Positions 33,794 to 61,457 of a DNA stretch of 64,000 nt are shown in pieces. A program made the translations under genes and the position numbers. Source of the DNA: Maylandia zebra (lineage: Eukaryota; Chordata; Actinopteri; Cichliformes; Cichlidae); contig NC_135185.1 in NCBI RefSeq assembly GCF_041146795.1, forward strand, positions 9,219,029 through 9,283,028, given 5' to 3'. Position 1 is the stretch's first letter; each line of letters begins with the position of its first letter. The notes below the pieces were generated by a model. That model was not told the DNA's origin. It was given only the letters and a program-made list of their open reading frames with translations, and searched no databases.

Positions 33794-36224
33794 GTATGTA
33801 ACAGTGTGTGCCTGTAAACGAGCACGTGCCCTCATCAGGTTGGTGTGTTTGTGCACAGCTCAGAGACGAGAGCTGAAAGTGTGGATCAATGTTTGAATCC
33901 CGGCTCTGTGTTTTTGGGACACGCTCCCTTCCCCCATCACAGGAATGCTGTTCCCAGGCTGCCTGGCATTCTTCACTGTGCATCATGGGCCGTGTGTGTC
34001 ACAGTTAACATACAAACACGTTATTGTGTTACTGAGATAAGGCCTCCATCCGTCTGTTTATTTTTACCATCTCTCTCTCTCTCTTTTTTGTTTTCCATTC
34101 GTCGTTACCTCACTTGCTCTCTGCCTCCCGTTTCCTGACCTGAGCGCCGGCCCTCGTCCCTCCCACCTACCCGGACCACCCGGCTGCAGACAAAGCCATT
34201 GTTGTTATGGTTACGTGTATGGAGTGGGCGGCGGTCTTGGTATTGTTGCCTTTGAACTAATGACCGAGCTTCATCTGGCGCTGCTGTTAACCCGCTGCAC
34301 CTGTCACTAAACCAGCTGTTTGTGTCCCGCACATCTGGCTGAATGTGCGGCAGCGAGAAGGTTCCCATTGTGACATTAAAATGCTGTGATGGTGAAACAG
34401 GTGTGTCATGTGAGTGTCCTTACTTCCTTTTTAAAGTGATCCTGCTGTGCTTCCTTAGCTCCACCCTGATGAAAAGCTGCTGAGTGTTACCTGGTTGGCG
34501 TCACGCCTTCATAAATGTATTCGGTTTCCTGTGAGTTAGGGCTGCCACAAACGATTATTTTGATAGTCGACTAATCAGATCATCATCCATTGGACGTAAA
34601 ACGTACAGCTTATTGCACCAGCAGCATCTGCTCTTATAGAACTATCATTAGCTTACAGCTTTAAGTGTTTAAGGTGCTAACTAAAAATAAAGACAAGATG
34701 GTAGTTTATTAAATTTTAATGAAATTTGCACTAGAGCAGGGCGATATGGCCAAAAATATTTATCACGATATATATTTGAAAATTTGCGATAACGATATAA
34801 CTGACGATATAATTGATGCGAGACAAAATACAACTCCACAACATTACTAGCGCAAAAAGACAACCTTCCATTTATTTTCACTTAAACAAGAAGCTGGTTT
34901 TTATGTACATTAAAGCTTTATAAAAATGTAACAGTGCAAATGCAAATTCCTTGCTGAAAGTTTAACCCAAAGGCATTTCCAGTAGAAATGGGCTGACATA
35001 TCCTGAGCATAACCGTGTATAATATCCACTGAAGTTAAAAAGAGGTGCTTTGCAACATTAAACTGCAGTGTGCAGTACGCATTTTTCGGACCATAAGGTG
35101 CACGGGATTATAAGGCACATTAAGCGAAACAAAGCAGTCAGATAAATCAAACTTTATTACACTCATTCTTCTTGCTTCCTCCACTTCTGTACCATTGTTT
35201 CATTAATGTTGAATTCTCTGGCAGCTGCTCTATTCCCATGTTGTTGCAGTATATTAATGACTAACCTCGTATTGTGGATGGATTATCTCAGTTGTTCTCC
35301 TGACTGAAGTTTGGTCCGTTTACAGCATCCTGCCATGCGATTGCATTTGTCTCTAACCATGAGGAACCTTCAAGTTAACTTTTATAAGTGGGAAAAGTGT
35401 TAGTGTTCGTCCTCCAGCTTCACTGTTTATGTTATGCTAACATTGCTGTGTCGCTAGCGATCACATAGCACATCATTGTATACCAGCTAGCCCAACTTCA
35501 GTAACCCTACAAACGTCACTGCTGTTTAGTTTCCTGTCTTCATTTATGTTGGAAGTGATAGCAGAGCTGTACGTTTGATTTTTTTCAGAAATCTCTCAGT
35601 CAGAACATGCTATATCATGCTTAGGTAACTAGCGAAACTAGCGAGCTAACTTCCGCTAGCTTCCTGCTAACTTCTAACTCCGTTAAATGTAATACATTTT
35701 GTTTTCATGGATGCCTGGAAGTTAAACTTTATAGTTACACCTGGTAAAGCAGCAATGCTGATCGTTTTATTAAAGATGAAAGAATTTAGAGAGTTTTTAA
35801 CTCTCAGTGATGCTGCAGTGTTGTTTGACCTGAAGCATACGGAGTTTAGGACCCAGATTACTCCCATCTTAGTCCGACAAATACGACAATAACGACGGCC
35901 GCTTGCATGTTCAGCAAAAAATGTGCTTTGTTGTGTATCTGACGGACAAACACCAAACCAGTTCCACATCACGGAAGTTGCACCATTTTTACAAACCAAT
36001 TCTGGTTCATCTGTTTCACTCAAAAATCGGCCATGTGCGTATGAAAACAAAGGCACTGCGCATGCGCGTTTTACTCCCAGTCTATCGCGATATTTCATTT
36101 TCCTATCGTTGCCTAACATTATACCGGTATAGAGATTGACAGACCACGTGACTTTCGCGCATTGCATGCCATGAACTCGTGACAAAACAATCCAAGTACC
36201 GCATCAAACGCAAGCATTTGCAGC

Positions 36225-37510
36225 TAGTGATGGGATTTCCGGCTCTTTTTAGAGATCCGGCTCTTTCGGTTCGGCTCACTAAAAAGAGCCGGCTCTTTCG
36301 GCTCCGAACCGGCTCTTCGGGTTGTTTTGTTGCTTTAATTAATTTATTATTAACAATAATATAAAATTATGCACAAAAGGAATTACTAACGTAAAAACAA
36401 GTTGTTTTATTTATATATGTTTATATATAAATATATGCGGTGGTCCCTAGAGACAAAACACGTACAAACTCCAAAACACATTTCTAGCATGAACTGAACT
36501 TCCAAAGCAGAGCTACTAGATCACTTAAATTACACAATTGAAAGCATGTGTGCATTGTTTGTGTATTTATACACAGGCACTCATATATCAGAATCAGAAA
36601 CTTTATTGTCATTGTCATGAGAACAACGAAATTAAGAATGGTATATATTCAAATAATTAAAAAAAAAAAAAAGTTCATTTACCTGTTACTACCACACACC
36701 AAATCCGGTCGTTGGTACTTGCTGGCTTGTGTAGCCACAAGATAACAAAAGCTCAACACTGCGCCCAGCATCCTGGAGCACTTCTGTTGTGATTTGTACG
36801 TGTTTTGGAGTTTGTACGTGTTTTGGAGTTTGTACGTGTTTTGGAGTTTGTACGTGTTTTGGAGTTTGTACGTGTTTTGGAGTTTGTACGTGTTTTGGAG
36901 TTTGTACGTGTTTCGGAGTTCGTACTTGATTTGAAGTTTGTATGTGCTTTGTCTCTAGGGGCCACCGTAAATATACTTTTATTTATTCACTCCACATAAA
37001 ATGCAATAAATAAATCATATAATACAAAAATCAACTATTCACATTTCAACTTTTACAAATTTAAAGTGAAAACAACACAAAACACTGCAAGACACACCAC
37101 AATTAAATATAAATTATAATATGAAAACAAAAAGAACATGCACATTCTCTGTCATATGGACCTGCATGAATAAACTTTCTGAATCCTTTATCACCTGCAA
37201 CCGAAAATAGCTGTGGATGATTACTATACCTTTCTAATGTGACGTTGTTGTCCCTGGCTCTCTTTCTCTCTCTCTCCCTCTGGCTCTGATCCTGTGCTAC
37301 TGAGTGTAACTACTGCCCCTCCCCCCTCTGCCCAGCGTAAAGCACAAGGCTGGCGTGCAGAGTGAAGCGGAAAAAAAGTGCGAGAGAGAGGGTGAGAGAA
37401 GAAAAAAAAATACAACCCACGTGACGGCTCGCGATAAGGAGCCGGCTCGCGTCGTTCACGTCAAAGAGTCGGCTCTAAGAGCCATTTCGTTCGCGAACAA
37501 CCCATCACTA
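36225..37510. mobile_element. hAT element, innermost of the nest
   Basis: Ends are TAGTGATGGG and CCCATCACTA with an exact 8-bp duplication TTTGCAGC at 36217-36224 and 37511-37518. Subterminal GGCTCTTT/AAAGAGCC motifs are repeated at both ends. It has the same ends as the timm9 intron element at 21391-22600. It contains an 18-bp minisatellite. Confidence 0.9.
36795..36955. repeat. 18-bp minisatellite
   Basis: The unit TGTACGTGTTTTGGAGTT is repeated about seven times with high identity and then decays. Because 18 is a multiple of three, it stays open in several frames, giving artefactual frames such as repeated EFVRVL. It lies inside the innermost hAT element. Confidence 0.95.
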
Positions 37511-39465
37511 TTTGCAGCACCGCAAAACGTTCATTCTTCGGTTCCAATAAATTCTTGCTTTTTCTTTGCCCCCCAAAAAGGTATGTACAAAACGAAGGAG
37601 AACAATGCCGGTCCGTACAAAGACAGACTTGATGAAAAGTCAAAGAAAAGATACGAGGAAAAAAATCAAACCAGTGAAAGGGTCAGACCCTTACGAGCAC
37701 ACAAAGGGACAAAAGACGTCAGCGTGCTGCCCAACTTTCACCACGCTCATATTTATAATTATACGCTTCTTGGAGTGAGTGCATACACTCATGAAGTTTA
37801 GTAACTTCAGGTCACTGCAACAAGCCCAGGTACAGTTTACCGACGGATGGGTACAGGACCTTGAAATGCACCGTGTAGAAAGAAAGACCATCGTACCTAT
37901 CATAAGTTTACCAGTCTCACAAATCGTCGTCATAAATACACATTCGCTAACAGTTTATTAATAGGACCTTTTGAGCTCAACGGTAATTAATTAGTAGTGG
38001 AAATAATTTCTGGTACCCATCACAGAAATGTAGCAGTGACAATAATATTGTATGCTGTAATCGTACTGGGCAATTAGTGATACAAAAAACCTGTTTTATC
38101 CTGTGAATAAAAGTATATGTTTTTGTCAATGTACCATGGTAATAACAGAAGCGAAACGCAATATTGTGTCAGGATAATTCACTATTTATGCACAATAAAC
38201 AAAGGAGCGACAATTTCTGTTCAGCGCCAGACTTGCTTGTAACCTATATCACCAATTATGTTAAGAAAAATGACGCATTAACTACTACAGCAGACTGACC
38301 TGTGTGGAAATGCTTGGAGCAGACTAACCTGTGAGCTGGAGTGTTCTGGGACGTTATATTTTGTCTTTGAATGGCTGCAATCCAGGCCACTCTTTGTTAC
38401 TTCGGAAACATGGCTCGAACAATTTCTCTTCAACGACGTAATCCGATAACAACCGATCTCTTTACCCGTCGGCTTCCCGTGGCTGTCATGCGACCGGCTA
38501 TTGCAGTTAATAATACAACAGCTTCTTGACATTTTTGTGTTTCTTTTTATCGCTGTATAACTGATTTCAATTGAAAGCCTACGTGCGCTAGTACCTCTTG
38601 CCACGAGTTCCCAGAATTCTTTGCGGTTTTACCCCTGAGTGACGTCACATTTTCAATCTCTATTACCGTGAACGGTATAATATGGCCCAGCCCTAATTTG
38701 CAGATTGTTTCGGTGAAGTTTAATAAACTCCTTGCTAAAATATAACAGGACACCGGAGTAAATTCTGGAGCATCTCACACTTCTGATAATCAGCTGTCTG
38801 CTTGACGTTTATTCAGCTGTGTAAAAACTATAACTTTAATCTCAGCCAAACCGATTTACTCAGGAACAAATAAAACACTTTATAAAAAAAAAAAAAAAAA
38901 AAAAGCCAAACAATAACATTTTTAAGTTATCTAAGTGACTTATATATGTTTAACCTGAGTAGCGAAAGACGGCGGTGGGTTTGAAGCCGGGAGTCCGGTG
39001 TTCTCACGGCTCTGGTGAGCCTTGCCCCCGGCTAGCTATCGAGCTAGTGGGTAACAAACGTCTCCGAAAACGCTTTTGCAAATATGTGGTGTCTTGATAA
39101 ACTGAGCAGATATTTGAGGTTTACACAGCTACATTCCCTGAAAATATGTTAAACGTTTATTTTATGACCCAGAAAGAATAATAAGAGTAATATTAAAACT
39201 AACTAGCTGCTGCCATTGTTGGAAACTGAGCTGGGCTGCGCTATGAATTCGGGGTTTAACGGCAGCTGGCATCCTTGTACATGCAGTGCTGCCGTCTTCT
39301 GTCTCAGTCCGTTATTACACTCTTAAATCCTACTACTTATTCCTGCGTCTTTTGGGATCTTACAAAGCTTCAAACGACATCAGTTAAATCAGTCATCGAC
39401 GATTTTAATAGTCAACGTAATCGTGACTAGTCGACTAATTGTGGCAGCCCTACTGTCAGCAGATG

Positions 39466-40139
39466 TAGGGCTGTGCGATATGACAAAAATGCCATATCCC
39501 AATATAAGACATTTATCGTTCTGACAACGATATAAATCACAAAAATGTAACATTTTCTGTAAATTCTGTGAATCTCGGGCAGCTCGACTTGCGTTTAGTT
39601 TTTCCAGCTGTGCGTCTTTTACCTGGATTTGAGTGTTTTAACCGATGCATGAAACGATACATTTTTAGACATAAGTTGTAACGGCCGCCGTTGTCTTTCA
39701 AAGTTTGAGTCCAAGGTTGATTATTTTATTTTATTTTTTTTTTTTAGCACATCAGGGTTTTTTTTTTTGCTTCTCCTCCGTAAACTCTCTGCATGCTCTT
39801 TCACGTGATTCAGTTTATATTGAAAAGTCTCAACGGGATCTTGAGCTTTATTGTGAAAGGTTTACGTGGAAAACAAAACAAGCGGACTGCGGAGCCACGT
39901 GATAGTTTTACCGTCATTGTTGCTAACGACAACATGTAAAAACAGGCGCTTGTCCGTCCGTAGTGTAGTTATATTAAATATAAGCGAAAGAGAGAACTTT
40001 AATAAAGCCGCTACCATCAAAACCATGAAAAAATATTGCTGTAAAGTTTATTTTCTGACTCCATGAAACAAACGATAGTGTAATAGGAAACGATAGACGT
40101 TTTTATATCCGATATATATCGTTATATCGAACAGCCCTA
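39466..40139. mobile_element. Short hAT-like MITE
   Basis: Ends read TAGGGCTGTGCGATAT and a complement ATATCGAACAGCCCTA. The target duplication is imperfect: AGCAGATG (39458-39465) against AGCAGACT (40140-40147). It follows the outer hAT element almost directly and ends about 65 bp before the pals1 5' exon. Confidence 0.8.
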
Positions 40140-40205
40140 AGCAGACTCATCTGCCTCATCTGCTCCTTCAACCCAGGTGACCTTGTGTGTCTGCTTCCTG
40201 CACAG

Positions 40206-40338
40206 GTGACGGTGTCATGGCTGCCTTCTTCACCGACTTACCCTCCTAAACATCTCAGGAACATAACCATCGTAGAAACTGCCCGTCTGAGGAATCGAAT
40301 CAAACGCACACAGTACAAGACGTGCGTGCATGCGAGGG
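40206..40338 (+). other. pals1 5' UTR part of first coding exon
   Basis: A plausible acceptor TCCTGCACAG ends at 40205. The leader then runs to the chosen start at 40339. An in-frame ATG three codons earlier (40330) would add MRG, but human PALS1 begins MTTSHMNGHV, so the second ATG is preferred. Confidence 0.6.
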
Positions 40339-56056
<15,718 letters not shown>

Positions 56057-57420
56057 ACGCGCACAGACACACACACGGAGCTCGGGGTCGACGTCAGGAC
56101 AGAAATCATCTGAGATTTTGAATCAAACTGGATCATAACTGTTCGTGTTTGTTATTAAGGGCAGAACGAGTCCTGCTGAGCAACAATAAAAACAATAAAA
56201 TCATAATCGACTAACGAGACGGAGTAACGTCACAACGAGCTCAAATTATTTCCGTTATCTTAGTGGGAACATGAGTAATCTAGTCTCTGACCAATAAAAA
56301 CCCATCTCAGCATCAGCATTAAGCTCCTCCTCCTCCCCGCAGCCCCTCGGTGTACCAGCAGGGGGCAGGCTTCACAGCCTGTAGTGTCGCTGCCGCTCGA
56401 TTGGTTCACATTTCGGCGTGTTTCTGTCCTCGCTCGTGGTCACGTGCAGACGGAGTTGTTCACTCACATTTTTGGAGATGCAGAGCTCTGTGCCCCGCCC
56501 CACTGAGGCATTCTTGGATACCTGAGAGCGAGCAGGCTTGGAGCAGCGAGTTTAAAATCCTTTTTTCTTCCTTTTTCTTTTTTTTTTTTTTTTTTTTTTT
56601 TTTCACGACACAAACGTAAACTTTTGACCTTTGACCTTCTGCTCATTTCTCGTTTTTAAACGTTTTGCTGGAATATTTATTGTGTAAATCGACACTGATG
56701 TCGCTGCATTAAAAACTTTATTTTGGAAAGATTCTGAACGTCTTTCCAGCTTTATTCTGAAAGTCTCAGATGTTTGTTTCCTGTCGCTGACTCTGAATCA
56801 GTTTATGAACACACTCTGACGTCAGACTGTTTCGGGATGTCGTGTTTTTCTTGGAGTCGTGTTCGTGTTGGACCTCGCCGCCGTCGGCGCCGCCTTGTCA
56901 TCATTTCGTTTGTTTTTAATGTTTTTTTTATTTGTTGTAAACACACCCACCTGTCCAGGTGAGGCTCCTCAGGAGGAAATGTGAAGCTCAAACACTTTGG
57001 CTGCTGACTCTTCCTCGGCCGGGCTGAGAGCGCAGACTTCCTGTCTGACTGACTTTTACTGCACTTGTGATTGTTTTTGTATCAGCTGATTCTGTTTGAC
57101 CTTTGACCCGACGGCCTGCAGGTGTGTGTGTGTGTGTGACTCTGAGCTGAAGTAAAGACTCTGTATCATCACCGTAGAGCTTTTATATATTTGTAATATT
57201 CAAAATAGATTTATGAAGACCAGAATGCACCAATAGGAGTGCAGCTTTCTCGCCCTCATCCCCTGCTATTGGTCCAGGAGTAAGAACAAAAGGAGGGGGC
57301 GGGGCTAGCTGTACTGAATGTAATTGATTCCACTTCCTGTTTCTCACTTCTTCCTGAGAGAAAATTTTTTGGTATGAATATTCACCACAAAGACACGAAT
57401 AATGAATAAAATAATCATCA
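56057..57420 (+). other. pals1 3' UTR and downstream DNA
   Basis: Poly(A) signals AATAAA occur near 56185 and 56195, and again near 57405, so alternative 3' ends are possible. A T-run of about 25 bases lies at 56578-56603. No coding sequence was recognised. Confidence 0.55.
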
Positions 57421-57859
57421 GTAGAAAATAAACCTGTTTGTCTTTATTCAAACTTTATTATTATAAAAACCATTGACACTGGCGTGCACAGATAGAGACG
57501 AGGTGGTGCTGAAGCACTTGCCCTTTTGCCCTCAGTCCAAAAAAGTGCCCTTTTGAAAGACGTGATTTTTTTTTTTTTTTTTAAAGCTGCGCGATTTAAA
57601 AAGGTGTGAAAATAATGGCTTGATTTGTGCCCCTTCTTCAAAGACACCCGAACCCTGTCGCTTTTTCACTGTCACCGTGTCACGTGAACACGCTTGCAGT
57701 TCATTTGTTGTGAGGCGTGTAGCAGCGGCATGACATAGGACTACTTGGAGTAGGCATAGTAGGCTAACTATAGCGACTGGGAGCCACGGCGGACAACACG
57801 GCAGCTCTTTCCTTTCCCAACCAGTCAGGTAACCCATGAATCGAGTGAAATTATTCTGT

Positions 57860-58330
57860 TTGCCCTCTAACGGTGTGTTCACACCGAACGCGATGGACGC
57901 GAATAGAGCGTCAGGTTTACATGTAAAGTCAATGGAAAGGCGCGATGACGCGCGATTGCGGGTCCCGCGAAAATTCGGAAGCAGATTTGTATGGCAAGCC
58001 GTTAGAGCCATAAATCGCCACTTTCCTAACCCGTTTGGTTAAGAAATGGCGTAAAAAACGCCGTTTAATTATTCAAAACGCCGAAAAAAGCGGCGTTCTG
58101 TTCCGACAAACGCCGCTTTTTCCGCCACTCGGATGGTGCCCTGAACGCACCATCCGAGTGACGTAAAAAGCGGCGTTCAAAGACAGACGGAAACGCCGTT
58201 TTTTACGCTACTCGGCACAAAACGCCGTTTTTATGCATCTTTGAACGGCGTTTTTTACGGCGTTCTCTGCCAGCTGTAACGGCGTTTAAAACGGCGTTTT
58301 ATTGAAATTATGCAGGGCACTCCCCATGGT
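57860..58330. repeat. CG-rich palindromic block with repeated AACGCCG
   Basis: It begins with a MITE-like end ('ggtgtgttcacaccgaacgc'). From 58040 to 58305 the heptamer AACGCCG or its complement occurs about eleven times. A 31-bp hairpin (arms ACTCGGATGGTGC/GCACCATCCGAGT extended by AACGCCGCTTTTT) has a seven-base loop CCTGAAC near 58128-58150. No coding capacity. Confidence 0.8.
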
Positions 58331-59045
58331 TCCCTCATCCAATTACTTTCAACTCATTTCACCCAATCAAAGAAGAGGAAGTGCAGACCACACTAATGCA
58401 TCACCGATTCACCTTGCTGCTAAGCGATTGCCTACCCAGATAGCAAGGAAACATTGAAACACTGTTGAGTCAATATCAGGCTGTGTCATTGAATCAACAT
58501 TGAAGTGTGACGTTGACCTAACGTCACTCTTGCACCCGTTTTTAATGTTGAAACAACGTCAGGTTTTGATGTTGAATCAATGTTGAAACCTGACATTGAT
58601 TCAACGTTGTATTTTCTAATACTGTTGACATTGAAACAATGTCAGATTCTGATATTGAAACACTGTTGAGCTATGATGTTGATTTTCCACCTCTTTCGCA
58701 CAGTTGCTTTTTATTAAAACAACAGTTAAATCATGACTGGAAATCTACCTCTCTTTATAGGTATTTTAACCAATACTAAACTACTGCATGTTTCCATCAA
58801 TACTTAAACCACCTAAACACATAATTGTACTTATTCCTCAAATTGGACACCCTTTATAAAAAACAAAAGTCTCACGATGTATCATGTCAATATTATTATC
58901 CTAAAATAAGAAAGCATTGCATGTGATGTAACAGAGAAAAAAAATAAACAAAAAAAGGTCAATAGGCATATGTTTCGTTTGCTAAATACTTTATTAAAAC
59001 ACAGTTTTCTATTTACATTTATGTTTAACATAAATTTGTAATTTT

Positions 59046-60144
59046 TTACTTCGGGATGGGGATGCATGATGTGCGTCCTGCACCACCCAAACGATCTGGG
59101 GCGTACCGGAGCCATTTCTGCACTGCTTGTGCAAAGACAAACTCGGACATAGAGTTTGCCCCTAACTGCTGCGTCAGACCATCTAGGACAAAAATACACA
59201 CACACACACACACACACAAACAAAAAAAGTGAATTAGAGCACATGAATAAGCTCATGTTATAGCACATGATAAATACTTTTTTGCCCCACTGTAACTGTC
59301 TTCAGCGGGGAGAAAGTATGTAAACTCCTAGGCTGATAAACATGAAAGTCACCAGGTGTAAATCTGCAAACTGCTGCATTTTATTCCCAAAGAGCTATGA
59401 GCGGAAAAAGTGATAAGTCTTAGCATAGTGTGCCGTGTATCCTTTAAAACAAAATAAACATGGGGTCCTTGGGCTGTACAAACTACAACCCGAGGACTAA
59501 ACAAGCCAAAGACCAAAGACTCCATCTCCAGATTAACCGGACATGAAAGTCTTGTTATTAAGAAAGACAAAGTAATATAGCAAAAAAACGGTAAAACTTA
59601 CCAAATATGCATTTGCAGAGCGCTGTATCTTTAAATGCCCTTTTTTGCTTTGTCTGGTCCTTGGTTTTTTTCCCTGCCCAGTTTAGTAACGAGGCCAGCT
59701 CGTTTGTAATGGCATAAGCCATTACACGGCGGACTCGCACCTCCAGTGTGGTCCCTCCAATCAAGGCAAGGCGTCTCACCTATAGACACATTTCAATAGA
59801 TGGAATTAGCGTGTCTCATGTCTTAAATGTGTATGCAAGTGCTTGTGTGTTTAATCAACAGGCCGTTGTTATGTATTTAAATCACAGCTATTACACTTTA
59901 TAGTTACAAAGTGTACATAAACTTTATATACTTACCATTGCCTTATTTGCCTCTATTGATTGAAGAGCTGCCTCTGCATTGTTTAGGTCCTCCATGTTGT
60001 GCAAGGGCAAATCCAGAGGCAGTACCCCAGCATCTACCGAATCATTGCAGCCGGTATTGCGGATGGCTCTGACCTCATCACGCAGTTCGTTCACAGCTCT
60101 CGTCAGGTCTGACAGCATAGTTAATATCTTTTGTGAGGTCGCAT
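59046..60144 (-). CDS. DUF4806-like protein, transposon-borne, 5' end uncertain
   Basis: Three exons with matching phases: 60144-59936, 59779-59602 and 59182-59046. The first has a short helical region (MLSDLTRAVNELRDEVRAI) and LPLHNMEDLNNAEAALQSIE. The second has VRRLALIGGTTLEVRVRRVM and NELASLLNWAGK, then KRAFKDTALCKCIF. The third ends EFVFAQAVQKWLRYAPDRLG and a TAA stop at 59046-59048. The order (LPL...E, GG, VRRV, N..G..KK.F.D, then the W-LR-A-R tail) matches DUF4806 proteins as I recall them, a family often found in vertebrate transposons with no known biochemical role. The three exons read about 174 codons without a stop. An acceptor (AAACAG) precedes the first, so an upstream exon with the real start is likely but was not identified. 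Confidence 0.65.
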
Positions 60145-60514
60145 CTGTTTAAAAAAAAAAAAAACAATTCTAGAAAGATTAATGGCTTAAGCAGTGAGAG
60201 GCAAAAAATTAATATATCCATAAGTGACGGTGTAACATTCTGCATTCAAGTATAAGTTGTTCTAACTCACATATATTTGATATTTGTATATGTAGCTTGC
60301 CATCACCAGTGCGTGAATTATGTGTGAATGGCTTTGGCATGTTCCTAGCAGCGTTTTCCTTCATTTCTGCCTTTACGTGTGGACGGGATTATTTTTTAAA
60401 ACGAAAACGGAAAATCTCAGTTTTCAAAAATACCCGTGTACGTGTGGACATAGCCTCAGTTTTCAGTTAATGAAAACACAGTTTACGTGTGGACAAAAGG
60501 TGCAAACGCAAGGT

Positions 60515-60606
60515 AGGTGAGCGTGCAACGTAAAGTTAGGTGAGCGTGCAACGTAAAGTTAGGTGAGCGTGCAACGTAAAGTTAGGTGAGCGTGCAACGT
60601 AAAGTC
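60515..60606. repeat. 23-bp tandem repeat, four units
   Basis: Four copies of a 23-bp unit beginning AGGTGAGCGTGCAACG, nearly identical, at 60515-60537, 60538-60560, 60561-60583 and 60584-60606, within the DUF4806 transposon. Confidence 0.95.
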
Positions 60607-61457
60607 TGAATTGAGTGCGAATCGAAGCGGGTGCTCACCAATCATTAAAAGTAACAAAGTCATTGAACACATTTATACAGTTACCTTTACGTTTATCAAT
60701 CATATATCACAGATTTACAATTTTTTTGTAGTACTATGCTAAAAAGCAACTACAGAGTGAAAGTCTGGGTCAAGCGCCGAGGCGACGGCAAGAACAAAGG
60801 AACCCTCGAAGCGTTAACGCTAGTTTTGTAAGGGAATATAACAGAAAAGTATGAAACGAAAATGTTTTCTTTGTTGATAGACTTTGTTCGCAGTGCAATT
60901 TACTTGTTGCCGGATTGTAATAGACACGATTTCGGGCTCCCACATTTTGTCCAAAACTGTACATTAACCAGTTTTTTTTTACTGTTATTCAAATGCGACC
61001 GTGGAAATAACGAATAGAAGAAAATTCATTCATTCTTACCTTATACTAATCGTGGTGCAGGCCAGTGCAGTGCATGAACTGATGCCTTCTCCGGTCAATT
61101 CCGCTGAGAGTAAATCGAATGTCCCGCTCTACTGTACAAGACAATGGTTACCTGGAGGGATGTACCACTGAGAGGGGTGCTATGGAATAGTCCAAGTGGT
61201 GGCAGCTTCAATTTCCCGCTCAACCATAAATCATTGGTTTTTCAACGTGATTGTTGTCACCTTGTCAACTATAAATAGATCAACAATCAACGATGACAGA
61301 ACAACAGTGAATCAATGTTATTTCAATGTCAGTGTCAGGTTTCATCAGTATTTCAATGTTGTTTCAACATTGGTTTTGTGTTAACATTTCAATCCTGACG
61401 ATTCTGATGGTTCAGATGGAAAATCAACATCTGTTCAATGTCTCCTTGCTATCTGGG

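Larger units (their letters stand above)
34732..38695. mobile_element. hAT element, middle of the nest
   Basis: Ends are TAGAGCAGGGCGATATGG and a matching degenerate complement (ATATGGCCCAGCCCTA). The target duplication is ATTTGCAC (34724-34731) against ATTTGCAG (38696-38703). A related copy with the same ends is at 52347-53190. The interior has no intact transposase. Confidence 0.85.
34537..39452. mobile_element. hAT element, outermost of a three-level nest
   Basis: Ends read TAGGGCTGCCACAA and its complement, followed by 'tagtcgactaat' on both sides. The imperfect target duplication is CTGTGAGT (34529-34536) against CTGTCAGC (39453-39460). Its own sequence is the two outer parts (34537-34731 and 38704-39452); the rest is a later insertion. 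Confidence 0.85.
27374..40205. other. Long pals1 5' intron, no coding gene found
   Basis: This stretch has AT-rich sequence (28.0-28.5 kb), short repeats and a long TG repeat at about 30962-31021. From 32.4 kb it is almost solid with hAT-type elements, listed separately. Short plus-strand frames near 29.0-29.5 kb and 31.4-31.6 kb show no domain and no supporting pair of splice sites. Confidence 0.5.
58435..61457. mobile_element. 3.0-kb DNA transposon carrying a DUF4806-like gene
   Basis: Ends are CCCAGATAGCAAGGA-type and the near-complement TCCTTGCTATCTGGG, flanked by TA on both sides (58433-58434 and 61458-61459). The outer 250 bases at each side are dense with degenerate TTGATTCAACGTT-like units in both orientations. 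A minus-strand spliced gene sits at 59046-60144. No known transposase domain was seen, so the superfamily is left open. Confidence 0.75.

Noticed and set aside
37355..37801. 148-codon plus-strand frame in the hAT nest
   Set aside because: It crosses the border between two transposons (37510) and has no domain.
40330..40338. Upstream in-frame ATG for pals1
   Set aside because: It would add only MRG before the conserved [10 protein letters not shown] start, so the second ATG was chosen.
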